Below, one piece after another: positions 31,039 to 42,960 of a DNA stretch of 64,000 nucleotides. The stretch lies in assembly GCF_032362555.1 (NCBI RefSeq), contig NC_083509.1:1426001-1490000 (forward strand), given 5' to 3'. Within the stretch, counting starts at the first letter, position 1, and each line of letters opens with the position of its first letter. This stretch comes from Amyelois transitella (taxonomy: Eukaryota; Arthropoda; Insecta; Lepidoptera; Pyralidae). The notes under the pieces were generated by a model. It was not told the DNA's origin. It did not search any database and saw nothing but the letters and a program-made list of their open reading frames with translations. The position numbers and the translations under genes are program-made.

Positions 31039-34000
31039 CTAAACTAATTGAGGGAAGATGGCCCATCTATTCTTTGGATAGTTCTTGAAAGTCTGGATGT
31101 ACCATTCGTGCGCTTGGATGGCGGTTTGAATCTGAAATAGACAAAAATATTAACTTTAATAGCGTGGCAACATCTCTACAACCAATCACGCGACGCTATC
31201 AGGCAAAAACAGCGAAATGTCTAAATCGCACAAGCAAAGATTTCACGGATTGTAGCATAAATACAACTGCGACTCAAGATCGTCTGTCGCGCGGTTCCCC
31301 AGGCGTCACACCTAGCTTGGCGGAAGATCTTCTCTTTGTTGGCAGTCAAGCCGAATCATCGCTCCCACTACAATGGTGTTCGAAGTAGTTTAAGATGCAG
31401 AATTTAAATAGATTAAGTTATTATTTCAATAAAATATCTACTAATACTTATGGGTATAATAAAAATTTGTTGAACCTATGACCCACAATACCTATACCCA
31501 TATGACACGCGTTACACCATTAATATCGCGCGAAAAACAATAGCTGTCTCTAAATAAAAAAGCGAAACAGCGCTAGTTTTTCGCGCGATACAAACGGCGT
31601 CGTGCGTGCAATGATATGAGAACAAAATGGTGTAAGTTAAGTCGGGTACAGCCATCTACAGAGCAACATGACACCTCGTTCATTAAAACATGGGGTTAAG
31701 TTTTTGCCACTGTACATGAAGCGACTTACGTCTGTAATAAGGCAATTATCTTGTCGCACCGCCAACTTAAAGTTTTTCTGTTTGGTCAGCTGGGAGACTG
31801 GTAGAGAATGCCAAACGGCATTAAGACCGCCTTTTGTACATTTTCTTGCAATAAAATTTTAAATAAAAAAAATATTCAGCTCAGGTCATGGTAAAGATTA
31901 CATACATACATATAGTCACGTCTATACCCCTTGCGTGGTAGACAGAGCCAACAGTCTTGAAAAGACTGAACGGCCACGTTCAGCTATTTGGCTTAATGAT
32001 AGAATTGAGATTCAAATAGTGACAGCTTGCTAGCCCATCGCCTAAAAAAGAATCCCAAGTTTGTAAGCCTATCCCTTTGTCGCCTTTCACGACATCCATG
32101 GGAAAGAGATGGAGTGGTCCTGTTCTTTCTTGTATTGGTGCCGGGAACCAGACGGCACACATGATAAATATTGATTAATAGTATTAAGAATGGAGAAAAA
32201 TAATATACCTACACACCTGATTACCAAGCACCCACAGATATATACAGAAGAATGTCTTAGTCGGCATCAGAAATAAAAGTACAGTGTACATCACGACCTC
32301 GCACAATCTGTGCGGACTCGACACTGTATTGAACAGCCTGCCGTGCGGCACCGTATGTGCCTCGCTGACCACTGTACCAGTTTTCTTATCTTTACGGAGG
32401 TTCGCGAAAATAAGGTTCGTCTTGAACTGCTCATACCAACACGCGAGGAATGTGATCGAGCATGGTACGATGAAGATTGATGTCCATGCGTCATTCCACA
32501 CGATCCCTTCTCGGTTTTGTTTGCCTTGAAATTGAGAAATTAAAGGTGTTATTAAAAACCTTTATATAAGTACCTACACATAACATAGAAGTTCCGGAAA
32601 TTAGCGTGTGCAAACAAACATACAAACAATTTTTATTTAAAAATTCATCCTCATTTCCTATTTCTTCATGGTTATAATTTTTTTAAAAAATATAATACAC
32701 AATGTACAGACAATTTTTTTTACTGTTTTATTATCGGTATTGATATATGTCCGTGGCATAATTAACTAACTCGCGACAATTACGAGGGAATAGCGTTGCA
32801 ACAGCAAGTGACGTGACTAGAATATATCATAGCTTATTTATAGTGTTGTGACTCATTTTATAGTTAAGTAGGCATGTCCTAACTGGGTGAAGGCAAACAA
32901 CATTATTTCCCTTTCCATATTTCTTTAGAGCCCACAAAAGAAAGGAATCGTTTTCTTTTTTTTTTTAAAGTTGGTTCATGTCTGACCTGTATATGTATGT
33001 TTGTCAGTGATTATCTCGCGTTTGGCTGAACTAATTGATGTGGTTTTCGGTACCTAGTGTTTGTTACACTTAGGAGATTTTAGTAATTTAACCAACTTCA
33101 AAAATTGAGGATATTGAGGTCTCTTTTTTCTTTTTAAAAATCAATTGAGATACAATTTAGTCACAAACCTTAAGACTCTATTAATCAAAGTTACCCACCG
33201 GATTGGCTGGGAATTTTAAAATATTATATTGGTCAGAACATTTTTATTTGCCTCTCTCTTAAAAATATAAAAAAATGCAACAATCTTACCACAAAACAAT
33301 GGGGCTTGGCCAACAGCAGCCACAATGCAGGCAAAATAGTGTATAATGCCTGCTAGGTAATGACTCAGATTCATTTTGCTGGTTTTAGCAAAAACCTGCA
33401 CGAAATAGGTTTCATACAACCTTCTTGTACATTGGATTGTAAGGAGTGTCATTGTAACAACAGCTGCTGTTACGGATACTGTAAAATAAATTATAAAGAT
33501 TTTGAAAAAAAATTGAAGATATTGAAAAAAAAATTTCCATTTTGAAAAAATACTTTTGTATAAACTATGTCCAAAAAAAGTTGACAGTTTTGATGTAGAG
33601 TTGGAATATTAAAATATGGATATAAATAAATTAAATGTATTTTAATTAATATCTCATTTTCTACCTTAGCCTGCTCTTGGACTTCAGCCATTCAGTTAAG
33701 GAGTATTTTTAAATACAAATCCAAATTCTATAATTTGAATTAACATTAAATCACAATGGTTTGAATTACATTTTGCCAAGATATAAAAGAGGAGACAAAT
33801 TTGTTGTACTTCATTTACATTCACCAATCTTTTCATGAGTCTCATACATTCATAGTACTCTTAATACAATTACACAAATGTAGAGTCATATTAAAAAAAG
33901 GTAACATTAATGCATAAATAAATGTTTAATTTACAAACCTGATGCTTCTTCTTGCTCAAGTAACAACCTCAATATAAATCTCACATATTCGTTCACAGTG

Positions 34001-34266
34001 AAACCCCAACAATAAACCAATATCATATAAAACAATGTTACTCCACCGAATAATGATGAAAACAAATAGAAATGTCTGTACCAAGCCTTTGGAATCTCTA
34101 TTAACTGCAAGAAATTTGCATCAGAACCTTTATACGCGAAGCTGCCGTATCTGTAGCCCTTTATAATAAAAGCAGGCACATGTTTTTCGAAATTATTAAT
34201 GAGAACACCGGTAAAAGTGACCGCGAAAGCTAAGCCTAGGAAAATAATATCCAGTATGTTTAACAT
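31039..34266 (-). CDS. SRD5A3: Polyprenol reductase, SRD5A3 type (4 exons)
   Basis: Exons in coding order: 33939-34266, 33290-33478, 32217-32524, 31039-31131; 305 codons. The protein has about six hydrophobic helices. Diagnostic stretches are IQCTRRLYETYFVQVF (about 125-140), LSHYLAGIIHYFACIV, a CWYEQFKTNLIFANLRKDK block (about 210-230), VPHGRLFNTVSSPHRLCEVV (about 240-260) and the C-terminal HEWYIQTFKNYPKNRWAIFP, the steroid 5-alpha-reductase domain end. SRD5A3 enzymes act in the ER membrane in the conversion of polyprenol to dolichol, which carries the N-glycan precursor. The first donor is GTTTGT. Intron 3 (31132-32216) contains an R1 copy and other repeats. The gene is convergent with OST3, which acts in the same pathway. 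Confidence 0.94.
31512..31641. repeat. Short inverted repeat, possible small MITE
   Basis: TTACACCATT and TATCGCGCGAAAAAC at the left are answered in reverse by GTTTTTCGCGCGATA and AATGGTGTAA at the right. A related CG-rich block (ATCGCGCGATATAAACGGTG) is seen near 48113. It lies in intron 3 of the SRD5A3-type gene. Confidence 0.5.
31657..31865 (+). mobile_element. Non-LTR retroelement 3' tail
   Basis: It ends GCATTAAGACCGCCTTTTGT, CAATAAAATTTTAAATAAA. The GTCCGCC...TTGTAC...CAATAAA pattern recurs near 1011, 37080-37165 and 43850-43998. No open frame is retained. Confidence 0.5.
31902..32160 (-). mobile_element. R1 repeat, full length
   Basis: A well preserved copy from TACATATAGTCACGTCTATA to GTGCCGGGAACCAGACGGCA, about 55 bases downstream of the donor of SRD5A3 exon 3. 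Confidence 0.85.
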
Positions 34267-35286
34267 TATGACTGATCACTAGGTTCTCGGACAGAAATGT
34301 ACTGCAGTTTAACACTGGAACTGTTGTTGAATAACACTGATAACTGTATCATGTCCTACATAATTCAAACTTTCTAAACTTGATTCCTTGCTGGCTTATT
34401 CTCGTTCCCCTTCGTTTTGTTGAGTGCGAGCGATAATTCGAAGATTGTTCCGTTTCAGTGCTTGTTTAGAACCACTCCTGGTGATGATTGACTGTTTGCC
34501 GAACTTTTAGTTGTAGAAATAAATTTAAATTGAACTTTTTGACCACTTAAATAAAACTGTACAATATTGGAACACAAACCTCAGCTGATTCGATTGACAA
34601 CTGAATGACAGACCTAAAAGTGACGTGATGTAAACGTCAACTTCAATTTTCATCTTAATCTTATTTATGCTAAAGTCAAACTCCATGAAGCCTAGTCCGC
34701 GCAATACTAGACTTTCCAGCGTGGTTTCGCCTGCGTATATTTTTCTTTATTACAAATTGTCGGTTCTGTAGATTTGACCGTTTTTTATGCATAATACATA
34801 GGTACATACAAGAAAAGTATTTTACGATTCTTTTTCAATAATTAAACCGGTCCCACCAAAACTTTTTAAGTACTTGTTGTAGATGTAAAGTTGTGAAAAA
34901 TAATGGGAGTTTATTAAAAAATTCATACGAAAAATGGTTTGAACCTATTTTTAATTATGTAGATACTTTAAGATTTGAATAATATCGATCAAGATACTTT
35001 ACATTTACTGCTTCCAAATACCTTCTCCCAACTGTGGTAGAAATGATTTTCTTGTTTTGTATATCTGATTTACACATTTTTCTTCTAACAGGGTAGACAG
35101 AGTCAACAGTCTCGATTACAAACTGGGAATGGAAATGCCATATGTATTTAGCATTAGATACTGAGCTACTTATTTGGTAGTTTGTTTAGGTATGTAACGT
35201 TGCGCTCCCGTGTGTATGAATGTTATGATCGATGTTTTTGATAGCTAGGTTGCTTTGCACACAGTTTACCTACGTTCTAAAATTGT
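34267..35286. other. Upstream region of the SRD5A3-type gene
   Basis: The first 300 bases should hold its promoter and 5' UTR; no TATA box is evident. An R1 scrap (GGTAGACAGAGTCAACAGTC) lies at about 35092-35115. Nothing else is recognised. Confidence 0.4.
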
Positions 35287-35575
35287 TTAGACAGCGTAGA
35301 AAAGCGGCAAACACTCCAGAAATGCTGCAGACTCGAATACGCCATTTGTTTGTTTACAGTTTAACACGTCAAAGCCACTGATCTCTATCAGAACGGGCAA
35401 CGTCGCGGAACAGCCCCTTAGCGAACCGTCTAACACAAAAACGTACCGGTTTTGTACGTAATAGTATCTACTTATGTTCGCTACCGCTAGCGTGTTGTAA
35501 AAGTAATCATTGAACTCTGAATTACGACGCAAATACATCAGCATCGTCCCCCTGGCGTTAGTCACGGTTGACTTC
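35287..35575 (-). CDS. Possible terminal exon of an unknown gene
   Basis: A CTTTTCAG acceptor opens a 96-codon frame (KSTVTNARGTMLMYLRRNSE ... VFVLDGSLRGCSATLPVLIE ... LPLFYAV) ending in TAA at 35287. Codon use is mixed and GC content is above the surroundings, which suggests coding. I find no upstream exon and no family match. The plus strand also has an open stretch at 35507-35622 ending in a donor (GGATG/GTAAGT; reads FLKSDPGCAYDHDHGW), so the true strand is uncertain. A transposon relic is also possible. Confidence 0.3.
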
Positions 35576-36236
35576 CTGAAAAGTGACCCGGGATGTGCCT
35601 ATGACCACGATCATGGATGGTAAGTCAGTTTTTTTATACGAAGTTAATCCTATCTGTTTTTTAAACGTTGTCAGCCCAAGGTCAGAGATCCCACGTTTTT
35701 CTCTCTACTCAAATGTTCTTTAGCAAACCAATTTGATACTTTGGAGTCTATTGACGAGATTGATAAACATTATCATTTCTGATCACGTGAAGAAGTACCT
35801 ACTTATTTTAAGTCTCTCTTCTCAATTAGATGCTATGAATACGGCATTATCAAACTTGTTTCTTGGTTCTCACTTAGCTTGTAGGTTTTGCAAAATATGG
35901 TCTTACTGGTGTTGTGTTTTTTCTGCGATTTAACTCATAAACAGGCTTATTGAATACTGTAAAAAATGTGAATTTCTTCGTAGCGTATATTCAGCTATCT
36001 TACGGTAAAAACTAAGCGTTTCAAAGTAAGACGCTTTGCCAAGGGGCAGCCTTCAAACAAATGAAGTGTGCGCTCATGTAAAGGCACGTCGGGTCTAATG
36101 TTCCGCTACACTTCATCTCAAGTGACGGCTTAAGTGCGCGGGGATTGAAAATCGCGCTGCGACGCCCCAGGCTAAAATATTAGGGCGCCCGAGTTTGATG
36201 AATTCATTAATTTGGATGACATGTTGTTATTTCTAT

Positions 36237-36501
36237 GTGCCGTGTGGTTCCCGGCACCAGTAGAAAAAAATAATAGGTTCACTCACACACCTTCCCATGG
36301 ATGAAGTAAAAGGCGACTAAGGGGTAGGCTTATAAATTTCTTCATTTAGGCGATGGGCTAGCAACCTGTCACTAATTGAATCTCAATTCTATCTTAAAGC
36401 CAAATAGTTGAACGTGGCCTATCAGTCTCGGTCTTTTCAAGACTGTTGGCTCTGTCTACCCCCCAAGGGATATAGACGTGATTATATGTATGTATGTACA
36501 T
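36237..36501 (+). mobile_element. R1 repeat, full length
   Basis: It runs from GTGCCGTGTGGTTCCCGGCA to TATAGACGTGATTATATGTA followed by a (TGTA)n tail. A CTCGGT insertion precedes the CTTTTCAAGACTG hairpin. Confidence 0.85.
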
Positions 36502-38061
36502 GTATGTTCTTATTTCTAAGATGTTTAAAAAAATAATGGAGTATATAATTTCAATATTGCTTAGAGATATTTCGCTGATAGAAGTAAAGCAGGGTTCGTG
36601 GCAAGTGGAATGAAAAGGGGTAGTCTCCCTGCCTACTCCGGGAAAACGGCGTGATTTTACGTATGTATCTACAATTCGGCCGATGTGCAATTATAGTAAG
36701 TAGATAAGTAAGTACTTTCACAAACAAACACACTTTGCATCATACAGCTATTAATCAAAAGACTGTATTCTGATGCATCTAACATTTGAGTGTACATACA
36801 TACATAAAATCACGCCTCTTTCCCGGAGGGATAGGCAGAGACTACCTCTTTCTACTTGCCACGATCTTTGCATACTTCCTTCGCTTCATCCACATTCATT
36901 GAGTGTACTTCTAGGTATTTATGTAAGTTTATATAAGTATATATTATTGATGTATGTTTAGGTATCATTAATTAGTTTGTAATTAATTGATTATTGTAAC
37001 GCATCCTCAATTGTTTTAATGTGCGCTGCCTCTTTGATTATGGATTTCCTTTTTATTTTGGTTGACTACAAGAAATCCGGATTGGGATAAGTCCGCCATT
37101 GTACATATTCTTCACAATCCAATGACTGTTCTATTTTTGTTACATTTCTTTTTATGTGCAATAAAGAGTTTACAAACCTTCTTCATAGCATTTCCTTTAT
37201 TAAATTTTCAGCTCTAGCGAGTGAAAGCAATTTGTCTGTATCTATTCCGAAATATTTTTATCATTAAACGTAAAAAAGCTAAAATCTCTATGATAAGTGT
37301 GAAACAAAAATCAAAAAAAATTAAAAAAAAAAAACACCCAAATTTAAATAATACTGACACAAATGTAAGTTCCATTTAAAAAATCCCCCAACGCAACGTA
37401 TTTCTAAAGAAATATTAATTAATACATATTAAGGTACCTTAAGATTGAGTTTCTTTAATATTTTTTTACTTTTAAAAGGGAACATACATTTGTGTCGGTA
37501 TTGTTTAAAAATTTCAATTTAATTTTTACCATTCAACTATTGGTCTTGATAGAGAACTTTAAAGTGGGGTCAAATTGTAGACATACTAAACCATACGAAT
37601 TTTAAACTTAATTAATAATAATAATTATTAATATTAATAATAATTTATTACTTAATAATTACTTAATAATAATTAAACCATACGACAATTATTAAGCGAT
37701 ATAATAGTATCCTATAATAATGAATAAAAAATTTTGAATTTTGAATTTTGACTCGTACCTGTCAAATTTATAACACCCCTTCGTTATTCGCCAGTGGTTA
37801 AAAAAGCCTAATATTATGATAGGTATTCTACGGTTACCACAACATGTCTTTATTCATCTTAAATTCTGTCTATTGGATTAGAAAGTTTGCATCTATTTAA
37901 TTATTCATCTTGTTATTGTTGTGAATATTCATTATCGAGTCCTGTATATAAACCTGGAATGATGTTCAATTTCTTCATACAAGTGTGTGACTTTCACGGA
38001 CCAAAATCGAAAGGTAAGTCAGTGTATAAAATTCCTTATCAACCCCCTAGCTTTAGATTCA

Positions 38062-38290
38062 GTGTCGTGTAAATTCCGGCACTTCAGAATAGAACACCTC
38101 CATATCCTTCTCATGGATATCGTAAAAGGCGGCTAAGGGATAGGCTTATAAACTTGGGATTCCTCTTGTAGTATGGGCTAGTAATCTGTCACTATTTGAA
38201 TCTCAATTACATCATGAAGCCAAACAGCTTAACATAGCCATTCAGTCTTATTGAGACTGTTGGCTCTGTTTAGCCCGCAAACGATATATA
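38062..38290 (+). mobile_element. R1 repeat, diverged
   Basis: GTCGTGTAAATTCCGGCAC, TGGATATCGTAAAAGGCGGC and GAGACTGTTGGCTCTGTTTA are seen. The tail is lost. Confidence 0.7.
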
Positions 38291-38691
38291 TTATTTAGTG
38301 ACTTTTAGACTTTTTACTCTGTAAGTGTACACAAATTTCAAGAAGATTAGTTCAGAAGATAACAAACAAATAATTCACTTCATCACTTTCACGTACTCGT
38401 ATGTACGTAATATTACAAGTCCCGAACTTAATTCGAGGCTAACTATATCCGTGTAATTTGTCCCTTATACATTAAGTTACAGAAGTTAAGAAGAAGAAAA
38501 TCATGCAGTGCAGTTTGTTCCCGCTTCTTCTGCACTGACACCTTGGAAGCATCATTAAACTTAGTTTAAAGTAATTTATTTGACGTCAACCAATGTTGTG
38601 AAACCAAAATATTTGACAATTATTACCTAAGTGATATGAAGTATCCTATAATAATGAAGAAAAATTTTGAATTAAATATGAATTACATAGG

Positions 38692-38942
38692 TACATACAT
38701 ATGGTCACGTCTATATCCCTTGTGGGCTTTACAGAGCCAACAGTCTTGAAAGGACTGAACGGCCACGTTCAGCTATTTGGCTTAATGATAGAATTGAGAT
38801 TTTAATAATGACAGGTTGCTAGCCCATCGCCTCAAAAAGAATCCCAAGTTTGTAAGCCTATCCCTTAGTTGCCTTTTACGACATACATGGGGAAGAGATG
38901 AACTTGCCCTATTCTTTTTTGTATTGGTGCCGGGAACCACAC
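38692..38942 (-). mobile_element. R1 repeat immediately upstream of the insulin-like gene
   Basis: It reads GTACATACATATGGTCACGT to TGCCGGGAACCACAC and ends only about 29 bases before the first coding exon of the insulin-related gene. That exon's polypyrimidine tract starts almost at the repeat edge. Confidence 0.85.
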
Positions 38943-38971
38943 ACGAATTACATATTTATTTTTATTACCAG

Positions 38972-40049
38972 ATGAATCACCAAACCGCTGTTGTCACTAT
39001 CGTCCTGCTAGCAGTCTTCTCTTCCACCAGCGGTCTCATCAGCGGTGGCCGTTCTCTCCAAGAGATCGATCGTCAGATATACTGCGGCAGAAGCCTGGCG
39101 AACATACTGGTAAAATTGTGCAATGACGGCGTCGATAAGAGAACGGACGTTGGTATATTACGTAGTAAGTTTGTTTATACATAAAATCACAGCTTCTTCC
39201 TGGAGTGGTAGGCAGAGACTACATATTTCTTCGTGTCACGAACTTTTTTATATATAACACGTGTTTAACCCTGACGGGGTAAATAGAGTTAATTTTCTCG
39301 AGGGGAGTCCCTCCAAGACCAAGACCAAATTCGGCTGCATCACTTTAGTTAGGTATTTGACCGTGATTTTGCACAGAAAATTTAGCGTCTGATAGTCAGT
39401 CAGTCAGTCCTACAAGTCAAGCGTAGTGCCAGAATTTAGGATGAGGATCTTGAAAATGTTTTTTTTTTTTTAATTGTTTATTCAGCACTAGCTGTTGCAC
39501 GAGACTTCGTTTGCCGTAAAAGATTTTAATAAACGATTTTCCTTTTTTTCTTTTCTTTCTTTAAAAGTTCACTGACAATCTTTTATTATTTTTTTAATCT
39601 CTCTTCAGCCTATGTATATGTATATTTCATTAAAATCGGTTCAGTGTTTTAGTCGTGAAAGCGTTACAGACAAACAGAGTTACTTTAGCATTTACAATTT
39701 TATGTATTGATTAATTTATATTTTTTCATTAGTCATCACTTATGACTTTCACAATTAGATGGATATAAATTATATAGACAAAAAATATCGAAATCTAGTC
39801 TCATCAAATCTAATATAGCTTTAAAACATACACTAAAATGTTATTATCTTCACAGACACAATTCTGTCACCATATTACAAAGAGCACGACGTGGTATGGC
39901 CTTGGTTGGCTCACCATAGGGCCAAAGCCCTAGGCCTCCCGTCCCGAGGCAAGAGGCATCAAACCGAGGGAATCGTCAACGAATGCTGTGAAAAAGCATG
40001 CAGCAGAGACGAACTATTGCAGTATTGTTACGATGAACGTGATGTATAG
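38972..40049 (+). CDS. Bombyxin-like insulin-related prepropeptide (2 coding exons)
   Basis: Exons 38972-39164 and 39856-40049 join in phase 1 to 128 codons. A signal peptide (MNHQTAVVTIVLLAVFSSTS) leads to a B chain with C38 and C50 (YCGRSLANILVKLC) followed by the bombyxin-type GVDKR. The C-peptide ends at a GKR site (96-98). The A chain has C108, C109, C113 and C122 (GIVNECCEKACSRDELLQYC), the exact CC-x3-C-x8-C insulin spacing, plus a YDERDV tail. Such peptides are secreted hormones acting on an insulin receptor or a relaxin-type receptor. The exon starts right after an acceptor (TTACCAG/ATG), so an upstream untranslated exon must exist. The intron sits in the C-peptide, as in vertebrate insulin genes; bombyxin genes of Bombyx mostly lack one. 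Poly(A) signal at 40107. Confidence 0.93.
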
Positions 40050-40106
40050 ATATTTTAGGGCCCACTAATGGCATAGCCAAATCATAAGTTAACTCCATAG
40101 AAGAAA

Positions 40107-40112
40107 AATAAA
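40107..40112 (+). terminator. Poly(A) signal of the insulin-related gene
   Basis: AATAAA lies 58 bases after the stop codon, the usual spacing for a short 3' UTR. A second candidate (CAATAAAGG) is near 40497. Confidence 0.55.
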
Positions 40113-41802
40113 GGCAGACGTGGTGTGGCTTGAAAAAAAAAGTGAAGCATCGTAATAGCTGCATTGTACGCATGTGTGAGTGATAGAAGATGAGATAATC
40201 TGTGACGCATCTATGACGTAATAGCGGCCGACTCACACTATACGTTTTAGTGCTTCATTTTGCCGTATAGTAAAACTCCGTCCGCCTTTTTTTCTACCTC
40301 TATGGTTAACTCGATGCGGTTTATATAGATTTTTAATCTATGATTGGCAAGATAAGTATTAATGTCCATAAAATTATAAATAATGCGTTAGTGACCTAAG
40401 CGTTTATAAATAATGCGTTAGATCGCATAAATGAAAAAAAAATTAGTCCTATAAGTATTATTCCGATTTACAGATTGTAATAATTATATACGTTGCAATA
40501 AAGGTCTGGATGAAAATTAAATGGGACCCTATGTAAAACTTTTGAAGAATAATGCAACTGATGATTTGAAAGTCAATAAAATATTGTTAACGAAGCGTAA
40601 AAATCAGGGTGCAATTGGGAAAACGAAAAGATAATGGATAAAATATACGTAGTTAGTCAAACAAATAAATGACTTATGTTTATGTACCCACGCATATTTT
40701 TATTTTAACCCAAATCTGTCCTAAAAATGTTCATTATTCTCTATATGTAACTCTAGTTATTTTATTACCGCTAATATCATACGTATTCGAGAATATGAGT
40801 GCTTGCGAATTCTTATGCTAAAAAAGCATACATACTCGTACGCATACATATATACATAAGTCACGCCTCTCTCCCAGAGGGGTAGGCAGAGACCACATCT
40901 TTCCACTTACCACGATCCCTGCATACTTCTTTCTTCCCGAAATTCCCACGGGAACGGGAAATCTATAGGTACAAATAGTTCTTTACTAACTTTATATAAT
41001 TTATGACAAAGAAGATTTCATTAATTAATTCATATAATCACATCTATATCACTTGCGGGGTAGACAGAGCTAGCAGTGTTGAAAGACTGACAGGCCAAGT
41101 TCTGCTGTATAGGTCAATGCTGGAATTGACATTCAAATAGTGATAGGTTGCTAGCCCATCGCCTACAAGAAGAATCCCAAGTATATTAGCCTTTCCCTTA
41201 TTCCTTGCGGGATAGACAGAGATAGCAGTCTTAGAAATACTGACAGGCCACGTTCAGCTGCTAAGCTTAATTATAGATTCAAAATAGATTACCAAGATTT
41301 CAGATTCTCAATACTCATTCATCACTAAAGCCAAACTGTTGGCTCTGTCTACCCCGTAAGGCATAAAGACGTGATAATATGCATGTATGTACGATCGCGT
41401 TCATATCTGCAGTCATAGTTTTAAAATTCTTACGGGTTAAAATAGCGTGCACTGTGGTTCCAATAGATACACACACACATGCATATTTAAAAAGAATAAA
41501 TATTTCATCAAATGAATACGGTCTTTAAAACCAATGATTACTAAGAAAAACAGTTTATTATTCTATGACATATAACATAACAAAACAGAAAGAGACGGTA
41601 ATCAACGATGGCCGAACTGGGCCCGATAATTGTCGATCGAGATATCGTCGTCTCTCATTATTTGCATAAGATTTGCCTATAGATGGAAGCCTGCGACTGC
41701 CAGACTTATGACATTTCAATAAGGTTGAAAGTTTATCTGCACACGACCCTAACGTAGGTATTGGTTCCTTTGAAAGTTATTGGGTAGCAATTTTATAACT
41801 TG

Positions 41803-41851
41803 TGTGAGCAAGTGAGATCTAAGATATATTAGATAATCTCGCTTGCTCACA
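41803..41851. other. Compact hairpin
   Basis: TGTGAGCAAGTGAGAT pairs with ATCTCGCTTGCTCACA (one mismatch) around a 17-base AT-rich loop. It could be a chance palindrome, a MITE remnant or a small-RNA hairpin; nothing else decides. Confidence 0.45.
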
Positions 41852-42315
41852 CTCGCTTGTTCTAGTTACTAGCGTTACTTGGATTTCGAAGTTATTCAAG
41901 GAATTTTTTTTCCTATTAAAAAAAAATTGTGTTACTGACAATTTTTAATGTTTCAAGGTGCCATTTGAACTAAGTAACTGACTGACTAACTAACTGATAT
42001 CTAAGAATTACAAACACGGAAAGTTGTCTTCAAACACGGAAATCAGCAAGAAATATTAAACAAGAGGGAGAAAATAAAACATTCAATAATTAAAACTAGT
42101 AAATTTTATTGAAACAGTTTACCTATAGTTTTGTTTACATATTGATGATTATATAAAGCTATACATACAGCATATTACACTAATTGTATCATCTACTTAT
42201 CTCCTGTTATTAAGGTTACAGCTTAATTATTCGTTTTCATAAAGAAAAGATATTGAAGCTGTCCTTAAATACTATCTAAGTAATTAGTAGTTTTAATATA
42301 AACTGGCAGAACCTT

Positions 42316-42960
42316 TCACGCACTATATGGACTCGATGCACAGGGCACAAATGATATTGTTGGCATATCATCAATCGGATAAATATACCGCACAGTTGGT
42401 AACATGGTTTCTTCCAGCACTTGCACATAATGAGCAGCTATAGCGCGTCCTGCTATCCACACCTGTTCCCCAGGTCCAGCAGCACTCATCCAGCCCCACA
42501 TATTTACAGATATGTGTCCAGACTCCATATTTGGCACAATATTTTTTTCTTCATACCGAGTTGCATTTCTTCGCCATAAATGAAGCCTACCGTGTAGTGA
42601 TGACATAAACGAACTTTTCGTCCGTAAATATCGCTTCTTTCCAGGCAAAATCCAAATACTGCCCAGCAAATTCTAAACGTCTTTGCTTATTTATTTCGGA
42701 TAAATACGGCTTTCTTGCTGGCTGTCTGTGGTGTAGTCCCTCACGATGCAAACTCGACGAACAGTAACCACTAATATGTCGAACTGTTCCGCATATATTC
42801 TGGTCGGTATGAAGCCATTATTTTCGTACTGTTCCACCATGGATCTCCGCTGTGTGGCTGTCGCTGTGTTGATTATTAGCGGACGACGGTCGCTGCGCGG
42901 TCGACTTTTTACACTACCCTCTTCTTGATGGCGCGTTACCCAACGTTTCACCGCTTGTTG
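42316..42960 (-). pseudogene. Broken Tc1/mariner-type transposase
   Basis: The minus strand reads, across at least two frame changes, an N-terminal HTH piece (MKRWVTRHQEEGSVKSRPRS), a linker (YLSEINKQRRLEFAGQYLDF), the first catalytic aspartate region (AIFTDEK) and SSLHGRLHLWRRNATRYEEK, then ISVNMWGWMSAAGPGEQ and HYVQVLEETMLPTVR. The second catalytic region is garbled (SFVPCASSPYSA) and the C-terminus is absent. The order fits a Tc1-like DDE transposase. The terminal inverted repeats were not found by eye. Confidence 0.8.

Larger units (their letters stand above)
35576..38691. other. Intergenic, mostly repeats
   Basis: It holds R1 copies at 36237-36501 (+) and 38062-38290 (+), LINE 3' ends at 36575-36680 (+) and 36788-36900 (minus), a retroelement tail at 37065-37165 (CAATAAAGAGTTTAC) and an R2 scrap near 38405-38465. 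The stretch 37260-37760 is very AT-rich with TTAATAATTATTAAT-type palindromes and no other signal. Confidence 0.5.
40050..42310. other. Intergenic with repeat fragments
   Basis: It holds a LINE 3' fragment at 40856-40932 (minus), R1 pieces at 41038-41200 (minus), 41205-41290 (minus) and 41320-41390 (+), and a small hairpin at 41803-41851. No gene is seen. Confidence 0.5.

Noticed and set aside
31164-31388. A 74-codon plus-strand ORF in SRD5A3 intron 3
   Set aside because: No family resemblance, no splice or promoter context, and it overlaps an intron of a well supported gene.
36000-36190. A GC-rich possible exon upstream of the 35.3-kb ORF
   Set aside because: No open frame with matching splice phase was found on either strand.
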